DNA from: Plectosphaerella cucumerina
Taxonomy: Eukaryota > Ascomycota > Sordariomycetes > Glomerellales > Plectosphaerellaceae
Reading direction: 5' to 3'
Length of the DNA stretch: 64,000 nt
Assembly: GCA_020746995.1 (NCBI GenBank)
Contig: JAGPXD010000003.1
Coordinates: 3,100,001-3,164,000 of the forward strand
Shown one piece after another: positions 20,402 to 32,900 of this stretch. Numbering within the stretch: position 1 is the first letter of the stretch; each line of letters begins with the position of its first letter. The translations under genes were made by a program, and so were the position numbers. The notes below the pieces were generated by a model. The model had not been told where the DNA came from. It saw nothing but the letters and a program-made list of their open reading frames with translations, and made no database searches.

Positions 20402-21742
20402 TCAATCAGACTCACAATTGCATGACGTCCGGTCATTTGGAACTGCAGGGTACCAGTCCTGCCCATACGTCGCGTTCAGTGTCACAGCACCCACCGAACG
20501 CCCATCCTCGAGCAGGTTCCACGTATCAACCTCAAACTTGGCCAGCTTCTCCTGCGTCACACTGATCTGCCTCGCCCCACGGATCCAGCTGCTATACCCG
20601 CCGTAGCCCGTATGCTGACCGAAGCAGAGATCGATGCCGCCCCCGGCGACGCTTATACCCGGCAGCTTCCCCTCCCACCGGTGGCACCACGTGTTCCCGT
20701 GATCATGACCCGAGAAGAGTGCCATCATGCCCGGGGTCGAGACCACGGCCTCCATGAATGGAACGTCCTGGCCGCCGTAAGCGCAACCATTGCGCCCATC
20801 GGCGCACCAGCCCTGCGCCTGCTGCGACAGCGGACGGTCATTGTCGACACCAGGTTGGCGGTTGGGATCAACGCCCGCAAGCTGCAGGGCCTGCGAAGCG
20901 TTGGTTGGGATATGCACGAAACCAAGCGAGGGGATGACCTTTCCGAAGCGAGCCTGGATCCGAGCGCTGCTCTCCTTGAACCAAGTGACAACTGCCTCGT
21001 CAACCCAGTTGGGAAATGGGACCTCCCTGCCGCGGTCATTGAGCTCCTGGTACCGGAAACCGCCGCGACTGTCGAAGAACCAGAGCATGAGCTCAGGCGC
21101 GCAGTCGCAACCGACGCAGTCGGCGGGGTAGACAGGGAGGTAGTAGTTTGAGACGCCGATGCCCTTGCCCGAGACCATCTGGCGGGTGCGAGCATTCGGG
21201 TACTGCTGCTCGCGCTCGAGGATGAGCTCGCCGGTGATGTTGACCTGATAGTCATGGTTGCCGTAGGTCGAGGCCCAGGGCAGGCCTCGCTTGACCATGG
21301 GAGCTACCATCATGTCGATGTAGTTGGTGCTGTTCTCGACAAAGAGGTTCTCTCCAGTGGTCAGATCGCCATTCAGGACGACGAGATCGGGCTTGCCATT
21401 GTCGAGGACGGAGTTGATGACCCCGAGTGTGGCTTTGTCTTGCAGCGGTCCCCAGTACTCCCAGGCGTCTGGGTTTGGTCAGTGAGGTGAGGTCTGTGGT
21501 AAGAACGACTTACTCTCGCCGAAATGAAGGTCTTGCAGCACCGAGATGTGAAAGCTCCCATCAGCATTGAAGCGGAGAGGGCCCTCGAGGTTGCTTGTCT
21601 GGTGCTTCGGGATGGAGGCACCCTGGGCAGTGGCGGCCAGGATACTGGACCAGGATACCATGGAAACACGCATCCTGATGATGAGGAGTAGCGACAAGAC
21701 TGCGATGGCGAGAATGCCGACCGTGACTCTGACGGCCAGCAT
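20402..21742 (-). CDS. Purple-acid-phosphatase-type calcineurin-like phosphoesterase, membrane-anchored or secreted
   Basis: Two exons (21742-21514, 21468-20402; intron 21469-21513) give 431 aa. The first 25 residues (VTVGILAIAVLSLLLIIR) form a signal anchor. Metal-binding motifs occur in family order: VLQDLHFGE (D-x-H), LNGDLTTGEN (GD), YGNHDY (GNHD), and SGHDHGNTWC (GHxH). These coordinate a dinuclear metal centre for phosphomonoester or diester hydrolysis. Several cysteines (CVGCDC, CADGRNGC) suggest an extracytoplasmic location. The protein resembles the short PAP/Dcr2-like group (inactive-PAP28/29 types of plants and Dcr2 of yeast). The stop is 128 bp from the convergent unknown gene. 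Substrate unknown. Confidence 0.88.
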
Positions 21743-22026
21743 CCTGGGACCGTGTTGCCGTTATATGCCTCCCGAGGGGCAGGTTTTGTCCGGCGCCGCC
21801 CAAGCGAAGAAGGATTCTATGCAGAACGCCCACGTGGAAAACGTGGAGTACACAGAGTGTCGTTTGTGGCCTCAACTTGCCAGGGAATGCCGCCGTGAGG
21901 GGAGTTGTCGGCTCCGCCTCGCCGAGCAGCCAGTCGCGTGCGTTCCAGCGGGAACGTGGCGTTCAGGGGTTGACAGCCCCTAAAAGATAAGGCGCCATGT
22001 CACCCATGGGCACCCACGCAATGGAA

Positions 22027-24599
22027 CTACCGGTACGCCTCATAACGGAGCTCCCCCTCGGAAGCGAATGTCTGCCCATCGACGAGGGGCCAGTCGCCGA
22101 ACAAGGACATGGGCGCTGAGAAGTTGAACCCCGCCATGGAATCATCAACGGTCGGCGCTATGCCCAAAGCCCCCGGAATAGGACCCAGGTCTGAGAAGAA
22201 GTGATTGAACCCCTGCTGGTATATGCCGGTGTTGTTGCTGTTCTCGCCGGTCGCCGTTGGGAACGACAATGGTGCCAGCTCACGCCTAACCTGGCTACCA
22301 CCAGTCTCCCGGCTTCTCAACAGTCTTGCTGGCCTTCCCGCAGCCGACTGTTCATCCTGAGCTGCGGGGGGAAGATACTTCAGAGGCACAATGCCAAGCT
22401 GTACCAGCGGTCCTCGCATCAAGACCAGCCGCTTCAAGAGCTTTCGAGACGCGCGCGATGTCTGGCTGTATGCGCTCGCCAGATCCGCTGCCTTACAAAA
22501 GCTCTTGGTCACCGACTCGGCGAAGTCTTCGGGCAGGTCTACCGCGAGGTCGGCGTGATGACGCGCCACGTGCGAAACGACCAGAGACAACAGGGCGCAG
22601 GCGCCCACGAGCAGGTGAATATAGATTGGCTGTTGCTTTCGGTAAATGTCGGTCGACTGGTCGAGATTGGTGAGGACGTCGATGGTGTCCGAGGCGAGCA
22701 GCGCAGCAGGCTCGACTTTCTTCCGGCTGACGGCCGTGGGCTTGTTAGTAAAGAAGAAGGGACGCAGGAGCATGCTGTGCGCTGCTTTAGCGCGGAGATT
22801 TACAAGAATCACCCATGATGGGATGCGGCCGATCGGCGAGATGCTCAAGGTCCTTTGGTTCGGGAGGTCATGGCTGCCGACGGCGGTTTTACGCCAATAC
22901 TCGATCTGGGAGTTCAGGGTCGTGAACGTATCGTCTTCTTCGTATGGCTGACCGGTTGCTGCAATGCGGGCGATAGGTGAGGTGAACTTGTCGCTGATGG
23001 CGACGAATGCCACCATGGCTTTGAGGTAGGGAGATTCGACCTGCGGGGCGTTAGTGAGCCTGGATTCGAAGGGAAGATGTGCTGGGGATGGAAACGTACC
23101 GATGACTTCATGGCATGTTGAAAGTGTGACTCCCGGAAATGTGTGGGCAGTCCGGATGCCGCACTCCAATGCCGGTCGAGGACGAAGGTTGTGCAGATTA
23201 TGGCGATGACCTGCGTCCGCCCATGATCGGAGCCGAAGATGTGATCTGGAACCTCGCGGCTGTGGAGCCCAAGCTCCAGCAGCATGTTTCCTGCAATACC
23301 GCACATTCTCCAGGCCGATCGAATATCACTTTGAAAAAAGTGATAAGTGCCCTGGTAAAGCGGCCGTCAGCGATGGCTTGGTCCACCTAGTTAGTGCCTA
23401 AAACAATAACTCACCACCAACAGCGCAATGACAGCGTTCTCGACCTTGGGCGCTTGGGAGAGGATATTCCTATTCACGGCTTCATGGCAGTTGGCATGGA
23501 TGGTCTTTGCCACGTCGATACCTGACCTCGATTCCGTGCAGAGCGCAATGGTGAGAACGAGGTTGATCGTCAGGAGCGAGAACTCGTCAGTCGGTGCTTG
23601 AACGGAGCCGGTCGCAGACGACACTCTGGCCGTCTGGTCGTACCAGTCCTCCACCTGCTTGACGAGGACCTCGACCTCCAATATGGGATAGAACTCGCCC
23701 CAGACCTCCTGGTATGTGTATACAAGCCGTACGGACTCATGCTTTGTCAAAAGTCTCTCGAACCCGGTGAGCATCTCGATCGTTCGGCCTGAAATGTGCT
23801 CTATGCCGGGCTCGTCGTCCTCATCCAGGTCATCCGAGCCCTCATCATCGTCAGTGTGGTTGTCATCGATGCTCGGGACGCGGGAACGAGCAGGTCGCCC
23901 ATTCGCGTCTTCTTGCACCAGCCGGAACTGGGCCATGTTCAAACTGTAGTCTGAGGATGTCGGTCCGCAGAATCGACGTCTTTGACTCGACTGATTGTAT
24001 TGCTTTCCAGACAGCAGCAGGCCTGACCCTGACTCTCCCGCCGTGGACGAGGTGGTGTAATTGACACTGCTGTGGCTGATAGAAGTGTCATCGTGGTAGG
24101 GCGAGTTGTTCTTCTCAACATTGTCCATGCGCGATGCCAATGTGCTGACCTCTTCTTTCAGGTCGGTCATGACCGCTCGGAGGGACGTCAACATTCTGTG
24201 GTATCTTCGTTAACAGCGCTCATCATCTCATGCGTAAACCGGTTACCTCGTCACGGAGTTTTCGCTCGATTCCTGGGTCTCGCCTCGAGGCCTCGTCGCA
24301 GGCAGCAGGCTCTCGTCTCTTGATGTCGACGTGGGCGCTGGCGTTGCCAGTCGGCCACCTGGAGAGACCAAACCGACATCGCTCGACTCGCCACGAAGTA
24401 GCGGCCTCCCGCCGTCGCACTGCAGCGAGCGCGACACGCAGTAAGAGCATGGATGATCGCCCGAACATCTGACTTTGCGTCGCCGACAGGCACCACACGC
24501 TCGGGAAGCGTATGGGGCCCTCTTCTTCGTCAAATCGGCGCCAGAAGGGGATGACGGTCGCTTGCGGCTGTTCGTGAATCTTGCCAGGGCACAATCCAT
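22027..24599 (-). CDS. Zn2Cys6 fungal-specific transcription factor
   Basis: Four exons (24599-24247, 24195-23415, 23351-23100, 23040-22027) with introns of 51, 63 and 59 nt give 799 aa. The zinc cluster has Cys at 35, 38, 45, 51, 54 and 61 (CGACRRRKVRC ... CSYC ... C), the binuclear spacing used for DNA binding. A coiled segment (LKEEVSTLASRMDNVEKN) follows, then an acidic stretch, then the fungal_trans middle homology region (YHFFQSDIRSAWRMCGIAG; LDRHWSAASGLP). The second intron must end at the CAG before GGCACTTATCAC: this places the branch site GCTGAC well and restores ALLVGTYHFF. The nearer AG gives a frame that runs away from the family. A second ATG at 24644 adds 15 residues and is less likely. 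Targets are unknown; neighbouring enzyme genes are candidates. Confidence 0.9.
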
Positions 24600-25841
24600 G
24601 GTGGCTGTCGAGGATTGATGCTCACGAGAAATTCCAGTGGCCAACGGCGGGAAGCTAGAGACATGGTTCTATGGGTGATTATGCCCGGCCCGAGTCAGGG
24701 CTGGTGACCTTGAGCACGCCTCCCTTCCGCGTTCAAGTTCCTTCCGCTGACAAAGACAATTTGAATGAGATCGCCCCTGATAGCACTAGGCTTTGGTCGG
24801 GGTAGCGCCTTCGGAGGCCCGGGCCCTCCAGCTCGTCCCATCACAATTGTTCCATTTGACCAAGACCAGACGACTCCAGGGCTGACAACCTTAGAGGCTT
24901 GGGAAGAACCCTAGAAGTCGGGGCCTTACTTTAACACTTGTCGCGTAAGGCATGAATCCAACCATCCAGTACTGAAAAACATCATCCGATGACATGAGAC
25001 TGGGGAATCCCTCTGCCCTTTTATCTCGTGTCGCGTCTTTGGTTCCTGGGCAGAGTTCCGCAGAGGTCACAAGTGAGGTGCATCGGAACGGAACGGAATC
25101 GGAACATTCCGATCCTTAGTTCAATGCTCGCCGCCCTCCAAATCTAATGGCAATGCCTAAGACAGCGAGATCAAGAGAGGAGGGTGGACATCAAAGTTTG
25201 GCCTTGGTTTAGGAAGTCATTGATACGGCTTGTGAAATCTAGGTATGATCATATGGCTGTCCGGAAAGGATTGGCTCTGTAGCTTGCTCAAGTTTGGGGA
25301 TAGCACCGTTCTCTTGAGTCCTGGCCCCATGTGACTCCATATCGTCGCGGCTACGGAATCTCCGGGCGATTATTGCACGAACGAAGCAACGGAGGTACTA
25401 AGAGTCTTGAGGTTTGGCAGCAAAAGCAAGTTAGGGTTGCGTTCCCAAGGTACCCCCCTAGGTTCCGGGACTTTGCTTCCGTTCCGACAGGGAGCCCAGC
25501 AGCACGGTCGGTTCCGCGTATTTTGGCTTGGAACGAGGCGAACATAAAGTTGGATTACCAAGGCACCGGCGGCTTGGATTCATCCTCGAGTCGGATTACC
25601 AAGGCACCAATCAACGTCAAATTGGGTGACCAAGAACAGCTCCTTGTACTACCCGACCTGTGTCTATTTAGACAGCCAGCGCCAGCTCGTCTCGACATTT
25701 TCTTAACATGCAATAGATCAACAAGAACAGAACAATCGACCCTTATCAGAACCATTCCATCACTCATCTTTTACCTCCCCAATTTTGTAGGTCACCGTCA
25801 TGGTAATCTGCCCAATTCTCTAACAGAACCTCCCAGACAAC
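24600..25841. promoter_or_regulatory. Divergent intergenic region between Zn2Cys6 factor and unknown gene
   Basis: About 1.2 kb between two divergent starts. A 16-bp direct repeat (listed separately) lies 230-290 bp upstream of the rightward start. The 180-codon frame 25331-25873 overlaps the next gene's start in another frame and has no coding character. Confidence 0.5.
25552..25608. repeat. 16-bp direct repeat upstream of the 25.8-kb gene
   Basis: The sequence ggattaccaaggcacc occurs exactly at 25552-25567 and 25593-25608, 41 bp apart (about four helical turns). The spacing and promoter position fit a pair of regulator sites, though a simple local duplication is equally possible. Confidence 0.85.
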
Positions 25842-26618
25842 ATGTCTTCCATCAAAGGCTACTCCGTCGGTGAAATCTCCGCTCAAGCGGCCTTCACCTC
25901 CGAAATCGACATGGAGGGCCTCCCGCCTCTTCAAGACGTCGTCAACCACCAAGAAATCCACCGCGTGTCAATGGACGCCCGCCCAGGAATGTACCTGAAG
26001 TACCTCCCCGTTCGTTACGACGCCGTCACCGGAGGTCTCCTCAGCGGTGGCGCCTATCTATTCGACACTCACCAGAACGCCTCCAACTACTGGGACTGGA
26101 CCACCAACGAATTCGCAGTGGAAGGCGGCGTCAAATTCTGGAGCCAGCCCATGTTCACGGCCGCCCAGAGATTCGTCTGGCAGGTCATCGGCGCCGTCAA
26201 CTTTGCGCCTGTTGACGTCCATGCCGTCGGCCGTTTCCAGCGCTGGTCCTACGACGGGAATGATGCCGACACCGAGCTGCGTCGAGTTTACCCGGAGCTT
26301 AAGGTCAAAGCTGAGGAGCAAGGCGCCGTGGCGTTCTGGCTCCTGCACCACCCTAGGGAGAAGCAAATCGCAGTGCAGCTCGCATTCCCCAAGAGGGACG
26401 GAGGAGCTGATCCTCGAGCCGTTGGCAACGAATCACTGGCATACGCCGAGTCTCAGGTCGACCTGGGCACCTTTTTCCCGGCGTCTATCCAGGCCAAGAA
26501 GCAGGTTGATAGGACCAGCTTGTTCATCACACTGTGGCTCCCCCGGTCGCGTCTTGCTGGCGGCGTCGCCTACTCTCACCCCATGTACCCTACCTACCCT
26601 GCTGTCCAGAAGCAGTAG
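25842..26618 (+). CDS. Unknown fungal protein, intronless
   Basis: A 258-aa single-exon frame from ATG 25842 (accATGTCttcc context). Notable segments are MYLKYLPVRYDAVTGGLLSG, YLFDTHQNASNYWDWTTNEF and a central FVWQVIGAVNFAPVDVHAVG. Aromatic residues are frequent and the composition suits a soluble alpha/beta fold such as a dimeric ferredoxin-like barrel. The pattern 'YLKYLP...G...SGGAYLFDT' vaguely recalls small bacterial DUF4865-like proteins, but I cannot confirm it. No signal peptide and no membrane segments. The gene is divergent from the Zn2Cys6 factor, which may regulate it. Confidence 0.7.
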   Translation: MSSIKGYSVGEISAQAAFTSEIDMEGLPPLQDVVNHQEIHRVSMDARPGMYLKYLPVRYDAVTGGLLSGGAYLFDTHQNASNYWDWTTNEFAVEGGVKFWSQPMFTAAQRFVWQVIGAVNFAPVDVHAVGRFQRWSYDGNDADTELRRVYPELKVKAEEQGAVAFWLLHHPREKQIAVQLAFPKRDGGADPRAVGNESLAYAESQVDLGTFFPASIQAKKQVDRTSLFITLWLPRSRLAGGVAYSHPMYPTYPAVQKQ

Positions 26619-27153
26619 GATGGCAGCATTGTCGTCGGTTTCTACCGCTTTGCTGGCATCACCATTACTTTTGTTTCGACACACTAGGCATGGCTTCACT
26701 GCTCCTACATGCTTGGCTTAGTTCTGCGGCATGGTCGCGTCAGTTCCTTTTTAATATAAGGCCTGCGCAGGCAAATGTCCCACGTCACCAGATGTGTACC
26801 GCAGTAATGTCAGGTATGAGAGAGGCGTCGCTGGAATGTTCATCAAGTGCGAATAGTGCCTTGAGCTGAATTTCCGCCATGTCATTCAGTCCATCATGTG
26901 AAGTAGGGGTGCCAAGTGTCGTTCAGGGGTAATTCACGTGAAGCGTCCCAGTCCATCCAGGAGTAATCAACATCACAAAAAGTGTAGAGCTTGGTCAAAA
27001 ACAATAATCTTGGGTATGTAGTATAGAACAATGAAAAGCCAAAACTCCCAAATACAACCTTCCCAACGCCGCGCCTCATGTCGCGACATGCCGTCGCCTC
27101 TTATAAATCTCCGTCTCCAGCATTCTCTATATGGTATCATTCTTCCCTTCCCT
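26619..27153. other. Convergent 3' region
   Basis: About 535 bp between the stops of the unknown gene and erdS. AT content rises near 26740-27030, as expected for two facing 3' untranslated regions. No gene is seen. Confidence 0.5.
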
Positions 27154-29946
27154 TCAGTCCTCGAAGAACTTGACAATCTCGCGCAGATCCTTGACGGAAA
27201 TGTCATGCTTGGGGTAGCAGATGTACACCTGCTCACCGAGCACGCCAAACTTCTCCCTAAACTCCGCCTTGCGCCCAAGACCGAGCGACTTGACGATGGC
27301 ATCGTACGACTTTGCGAGGAAGCGCGCGCGCGCACCGCCGAGGTGCTCACCGGGGGTGAGGCGATCGGAGACACCGACGCCAAAGGTGACGGCGCCGGGG
27401 ACCGTGGACAGGGCGTGCTCGACGGTGACCTCGATGGCACCGTTGGGCGAGCCGGGGAAGTCGAGGGCCCACTTCACCTGCCAGCCGTGGCGGGGGGCGA
27501 GCTGGTGCAGGACGACCATGGCGTGGATGACGCCGTCCTTCTCGGCGGCGAAGTACCTGCGGTGAGCCATGTCGACCCAGGGCCGGACCTCGGTGAGGTG
27601 GACCTGCTTGCCCTTGCGGGAGGCCTTCCAGCGGGCGACGGACTCGTCGGCGCGCTTGCGGAAGGCGTCGTCGGGGCGGACCTCGTGGACCTTGACGCCC
27701 TCGCGCTGCATGCGGCGGGCCTCGCGGCCGCTGGGACCGGCGTGGTGGTCGCCGTCGGTGCGCTGCTCCTCGGTGCAGGAGAGGGTGCGCCAGCCGAGGT
27801 GCTTGCCGAGGACCTCCTCGACCTCGACGGAGACGAGCATCCAGATGGGGGTGAGCTTGAGCTCGCGCAGACAAAAGTCGACAAAGGCGGGGGCGACCTC
27901 CTTGTACTGGCGGGGGTCGCAAAGGGGGTCGCCGATGACCATAGCCAGACGGCCCTGGGGCACGTATCCGACGGCGGCGCCGGTGTGGTGGCGCCAGATC
28001 TGGAAGCGCTCGTCGAGCCAGGAGGTGTTGCTGGCGTCGCCGTAGTTGGCGATGAGCTCCTCGATGGGCGGGTGGTCGAGGCCGACGCGGGACTTTGTCG
28101 TGTCGGCGGATGGGTGGGGGAGCGAGGGCGGTTTGGCGGGGAGAGACTTGGGGTCGCGGAAGAAGAGGGTGGCGTAGCGAATGTCGCCCAGCTGGAGGAG
28201 AAGGAAGACGAGGCGATCGAGACCGAGGCCGGCGCCGCCGTGGGGAGGGGCGCCCAGGTCAAAGGCCGAGAGGTACTCGGCCATGTCCTCCTCGAGGACG
28301 CCGTTGTCGGCCATGCTGGCGCGCAGCAGATCGGGGTCGTGGATGCGCTGGCCGCCGGTGCAGATCTCCTGGCCGCGAACGAAGATGTCGAACGAGTTTG
28401 TCCACTGCGGGTCGTCGTCGGGGTGGGTGTAGAAGGGGCGGGCGTTCTTGGGGAACTTGTCGAGGATGTAGTAATCCGTCTTGAACTTCTCCTTGACCAG
28501 CTCGCCAAGGCGAATCTCGTCGCGGGTGCTCAGGTCCTCCTCGGCGACGTCACGTCCGTCGTCACGGAGCATCTGGATGGCGTCCTTGAAGACGAGGATG
28601 GGGGTCTCGTCAAGGAAGACGATATCTTCGCTTGGCCACCTCTCGCGAATCGACTTCATCTCGGGCATGGACTGGACGGCGCGGAAGATGTCCTTGAGAA
28701 CCGAGTCGACGACGGACATCATCTCGTGGTAGTCGGACTTGAGGGCCATCTCGATGTCGAGGCCAGTGTACTCGGTGAGGTGGCGGTGGGTGTTGGAGTT
28801 TTCGGCACGGAAGACGGGGCCGACCTGGGGGTATTGGTGTTAGTCTGGGTCTTTTGGTAGTAGGTAGCGGGTATGGGAACTCACCTCGTACACACGGCCA
28901 AAATCGGCCGAGATGGCCATCTGCTTGGCGAGCTGGGGGCTCTGGGCGAGGAAAGCCCTGCGGCCAAAGTAGTTGACCTTGAAGACGGCGGCGCCGCTCT
29001 CAGTGGCAGCAGGCTGCAACTTGGGGGTGTGCATCTCCATGAAGCCCTGGTCTTCGAGTGAGTTGCGGAATGTCCGTGTGACGGCTGCGCGAACACGGAA
29101 GAGGGCCTGGTTGGAGGGGTGCCTCAGGTCGAGGATACGCGAGTTGAGGCGCTTGTTCATGGCATCGGGCGGGCGGTAGTTGGAGAAGGCGGGTTGCTGT
29201 GCCGAGCTGACGAGGTAGACTGAGTCGATGTTGACTTCGATGTCGGAGTGGAGGGCAGAGCGCACATCCTCGAGCGGCTTCTGCAGGGTGCCTGTGACCT
29301 GGACGATGGACTCGGGGTGCAGGTGCTGGACCCAGCGGACCATGTTGGGGTGGGCGCGCGACAGGACGCCCTGGATGGTGTCGGTCTGGTCGCGGAAGAG
29401 GATGAAGTCGAGGAAGCGTGACATGCGGCGCTGGGTGTGTATCCTGGCGCGGAAGGTGATTGTGCTGCCAATGGGCTGCTTGGTGGCCTCCGCGATGGAC
29501 ATGATGCGGTCGACCTCCGAGTCGGACGAGTCTGAGCCGTAACGGTCCATGGACTCACGGGGCTCGGGCTCCTCATCGTCACGCTGGATGCGCGAGGGTT
29601 GAGACCGGGCGGTCTGGGAGCTCTGGCGGGATGAGGCGGGAGGTGTGATGGTGCGTGCCTTGCCATTGGGCTTCACCTGGCTGTACACATCGGGGTCGCT
29701 CTGGATGCCATCGCGCATCTGGGACTGGACCGTGGGGTTCTTGAGACGCTCGAGGTCGCCGCTGCCGGTCTTCACGACCGAGTTTCGCAGTGCCGTCTTC
29801 TCGAGGCTGTTGGGCTGCGATTGGGAGCGAAAGGCTGCTTCGCCACTCTTGAGGCTGGCGATCTTATGAGCAATACGGGCAAAGGGGTTTCCTGAGAGTG
29901 GCCTCGGCCGTGTCGTCGTGCCGTCTGTGGTGGCCATGGTGACCAT
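27154..29946 (-). CDS. erdS: Ergosteryl-3beta-O-L-aspartate synthase: AspRS-DUF2156 fusion
   Basis: Two exons (29946-28885, 28824-27154; intron 28825-28884) give 910 aa. Residues 1-150 are a low-complexity Ser/Arg/Pro extension. About 155-255 is the OB-fold tRNA-binding domain of class IIb synthetases. The catalytic domain follows with motif 2 FRAENSNTHRHLTEYTGLD (about 359-377) and motif 3 GAGLGLDRLVFLLLQLGDIR (about 550-570), all intact. A proline-rich linker (about 580-605) joins it to a C-terminal DUF2156 domain (about 610-910: QIWRHHTGAAVGYVPQG; PIWMLVSVEVEEVLG), the GNAT-like fold used in tRNA-dependent lipid aminoacylation. This fusion is the published architecture of ErdS, which charges tRNA-Asp and transfers Asp to the 3beta-OH of ergosterol. 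The hydrolase at 33.3 kb is divergent. A second ATG nine bases downstream has a stronger context and may be the real start. Confidence 0.93.
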
Positions 29947-32900
29947 TTCCGGTTTGGATGAGGGTGAGGAATTAAAAAATGAGGTACAGTAGTACTGGTC
30001 GTGATCGAGGTGTTGGAGCCGCCTGGGGTTTTCTTTCCAGGTAAGGTACCAGCTTGGGGGTGACTTATGTCGTCACAGGGGTGGGCCGCCGAGACTGGGG
30101 GCTTGATTTTTGGTGTGGGCGAATGCCGCGATGCCGCCAGGTACCAAGTCAACCGGGTGCACTGCTCCGGTAGGGTGAGACGAGGGGCTACTGCTAGGTG
30201 CAGGAGCGATCGCCGATAGCCGCAGTGGAACGGGGGGAGAGCAGGATTAATTAATATTCGAGAGGCGTGTGTTGCGTGTTGCGAGGCAAAGGGTTGCGGT
30301 GCGCCGAGGACTTCAAGTTGTTGTGAAATGTCCAGAGGGCTGATGTCATCTGGATGCCGCGGGTACCTGAGGGGGCGCGTGGTAGTTTGTAAGGCGTGTG
30401 GTGTGGTGCGGGTGGTCCACGAAACAAGGCGGCGCGGCGGCTTAGCTAAGGCTAGGCGGACAGGACGCTGTGACTGATCGTGATGTGAGTTGTCTTGACT
30501 CGGAGTCGAAGTCGGAGAGACGCTTGGAAAATGAGGAACCAAGAGAAAAAGAAGCAACATTCTACGATGGGGTGGGAGAGGCCCGCCGTCCTAAATATGC
30601 CCCCTCTCTCCTCTCCCTCAACCCGTCGGTCGAGTCGAGCAAGTCTGGTCCAGGCCGGGAGTGTCAGCAAAAACCCTTCGGTGCCGTGCGGCATCGCCGG
30701 GATCCTGTCGTTCGAAAGCAACACGGACACACTGCACTCGCACTAGCACCGAAGACTTGAGGGCGAGTTCCACCCACCGTGACGGCAGGTAGAGCGAGGG
30801 CGCGCGGGCGGCAGGCGAGAGAAGCAAAACCCTTGACCTGGATTCATCAGCCAAGCCCGTCGTGCCTGATTCGACTGCACGGGTCCGGTGCACATCCCGG
30901 CGTCCGGCAGCAACCCACTCACCCCTCCCCTCCCTCTTGACTTTGGCTTTCTCTGCCGGTACCTGGGGTGCCCGCTGTACATACCGTCATGCACTTACTC
31001 GCGCCTTACTGCTAACACGTACCTCGAGAGAATAGCAGTGGTACCTCGGGAACAACCACCTGAACCAACAACAGGTCAACAGCCTGCCGTCTACCGGACG
31101 AGGGGGACCATCAAGGACTCCTCGGGCGCCGAATTTCTCACCAAACTAACCCGTCTTGGCAGTGACCTTATGGCCGGCACGCACCATCTGACAGCGATGG
31201 CGCCGCCCCGAAAGCCGTCTGCTGATCACGCCCCGGGGATTATTTGCAATCCGGCGGTGACTCCCAGGGCTGGGGACGGCTTATCTCAGTGCAGGGTCAA
31301 AGCCCGAGTTTGTCACCGAACATGTCCGAGTCGATGTCTCTGCCCGACCAGAAGGCTCCAGCATCTCCCACACCAACCCGAATGACAATTGACAACTTAA
31401 CACCCCCGGCCCAGCCCTACTTCCGACCAAGTATCTGCGATCTCCGCCGCTGGGGGTTTCGGCGTCAACGGGACAAGGCGGATCCCAGGAGCAGGGCTAG
31501 ATGACTGATGGGCGGATGCCAGCACGCACCCGGCGCGGAGATGAACGGCACCGCTACCACGTCATGCGCACGCGCGATGCCGAAGCGCCGGGGCCACGAT
31601 TCCGTGGGACCAGACGACAGCACTCACTTTGCCGTTGGGTTGGGCTGGCTAGCCTCCAGTGACCAACATCTCCAGGGTGTCCCAGCCACCCGTCTGCCAC
31701 AACATCACTGCGATTCCGTCGCCATCCCTGCGACGCCCGCACCCTTCACATGTTCCTCCCGATGGTCCACGCCACAGCGATCTGGGGATTTGTCTCTGCT
31801 TTGCTGTGGTGCATGCCCCCTCGTCCAATCGCACCAAATCGCAAACAAGACACGAGACGAGCAAGCATCACACGGCCTGGTCTGGAATGTCTTGTCCTTC
31901 CCCCAATTCAAGGCACAGATGCCTGGGGGGTTCGGTCGTGCCCCACGCCTCATCGCGATGGGCGAACGTTGTTCGGACCAAACGCTCCAGCAGCCCCTGA
32001 GCTTCTACGACATGTTCTACAGGTACCGACACTGAAACTGAAGAAAACTCGAGACCGCCACGCGCAAAGTTGCTCGGGTGGCGGGAGCGGAACGCGAGCG
32101 GAACCACGAGCAAAGAGGGCCCAGGCGATCCATTCTGAGAACAGCATGCTTCCCTCGTGTGGTGTCTCCGATGATCGAGCGGGAAGGAAAAAGTTAAGAG
32201 TGACGTCACGCTGGCAGGATGACCAAGAAAGTTGCCCGCCCGGTTATCGGCTCAGGGGTCCACCCCCGCAAAGCTTCCAATTCTATTGGTCTTCGCCACT
32301 CGCTCTTCGGCTTGCGTTAACAGCGCGAGGTGGGCAGACACCAGTGACGCTGTTAGCAAGCCGGATATTTCGCCTGGGTTGCTCCTGCTTCAATGGCATG
32401 AAGCGACTGACGAGTGTTGGGCAGCTTCCAGGTCTTCCTTGTCCCCATCTCATCCCATCTCATCAGTCAGCTTCTGCCGTCTGCTTTCGTACTCGGTTCG
32501 GCCGTTCTCATAATAGTGAAGAAGAAACCGGCCGTTGCGAGATTTGCTCAGCGTTTAGCTGCCTCTCATCAAGACATTTTCTCTCGCCTTCAAGTTCCCA
32601 AAAACCTCACTTGCGCTTCCTGCCAAGCAACCACACCCACCAGCCACATCACTTCTCAACCAGCACCCCTACACCTCTACTTCCTGTCTTCGGACTTGAA
32701 TTTCGGCTCCCTCGGAGAAGACGAGTCGTTCTTCGCTCGGTGGTGACACACTTCTAGATCACCCACCAACCACTGCCCCTCCTCGCTTTGTCATCGTCCC
32801 ATCTTGGTCTCATCGCGGAAGCGGCCGGCCTCAGCTCATTGGAAGCACGGGACGGAACAAGCCTCGCCCAGTCAAACTCCGTCCAACGTTCGCCCGCCGC

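Noticed and set aside
27031..28860. 609-codon open frame antisense to erdS
   Set aside because: It lies wholly opposite a conserved synthetase exon; the protein is Gly/Val/Asp-rich with no family pattern. GC-biased third positions of erdS create it.
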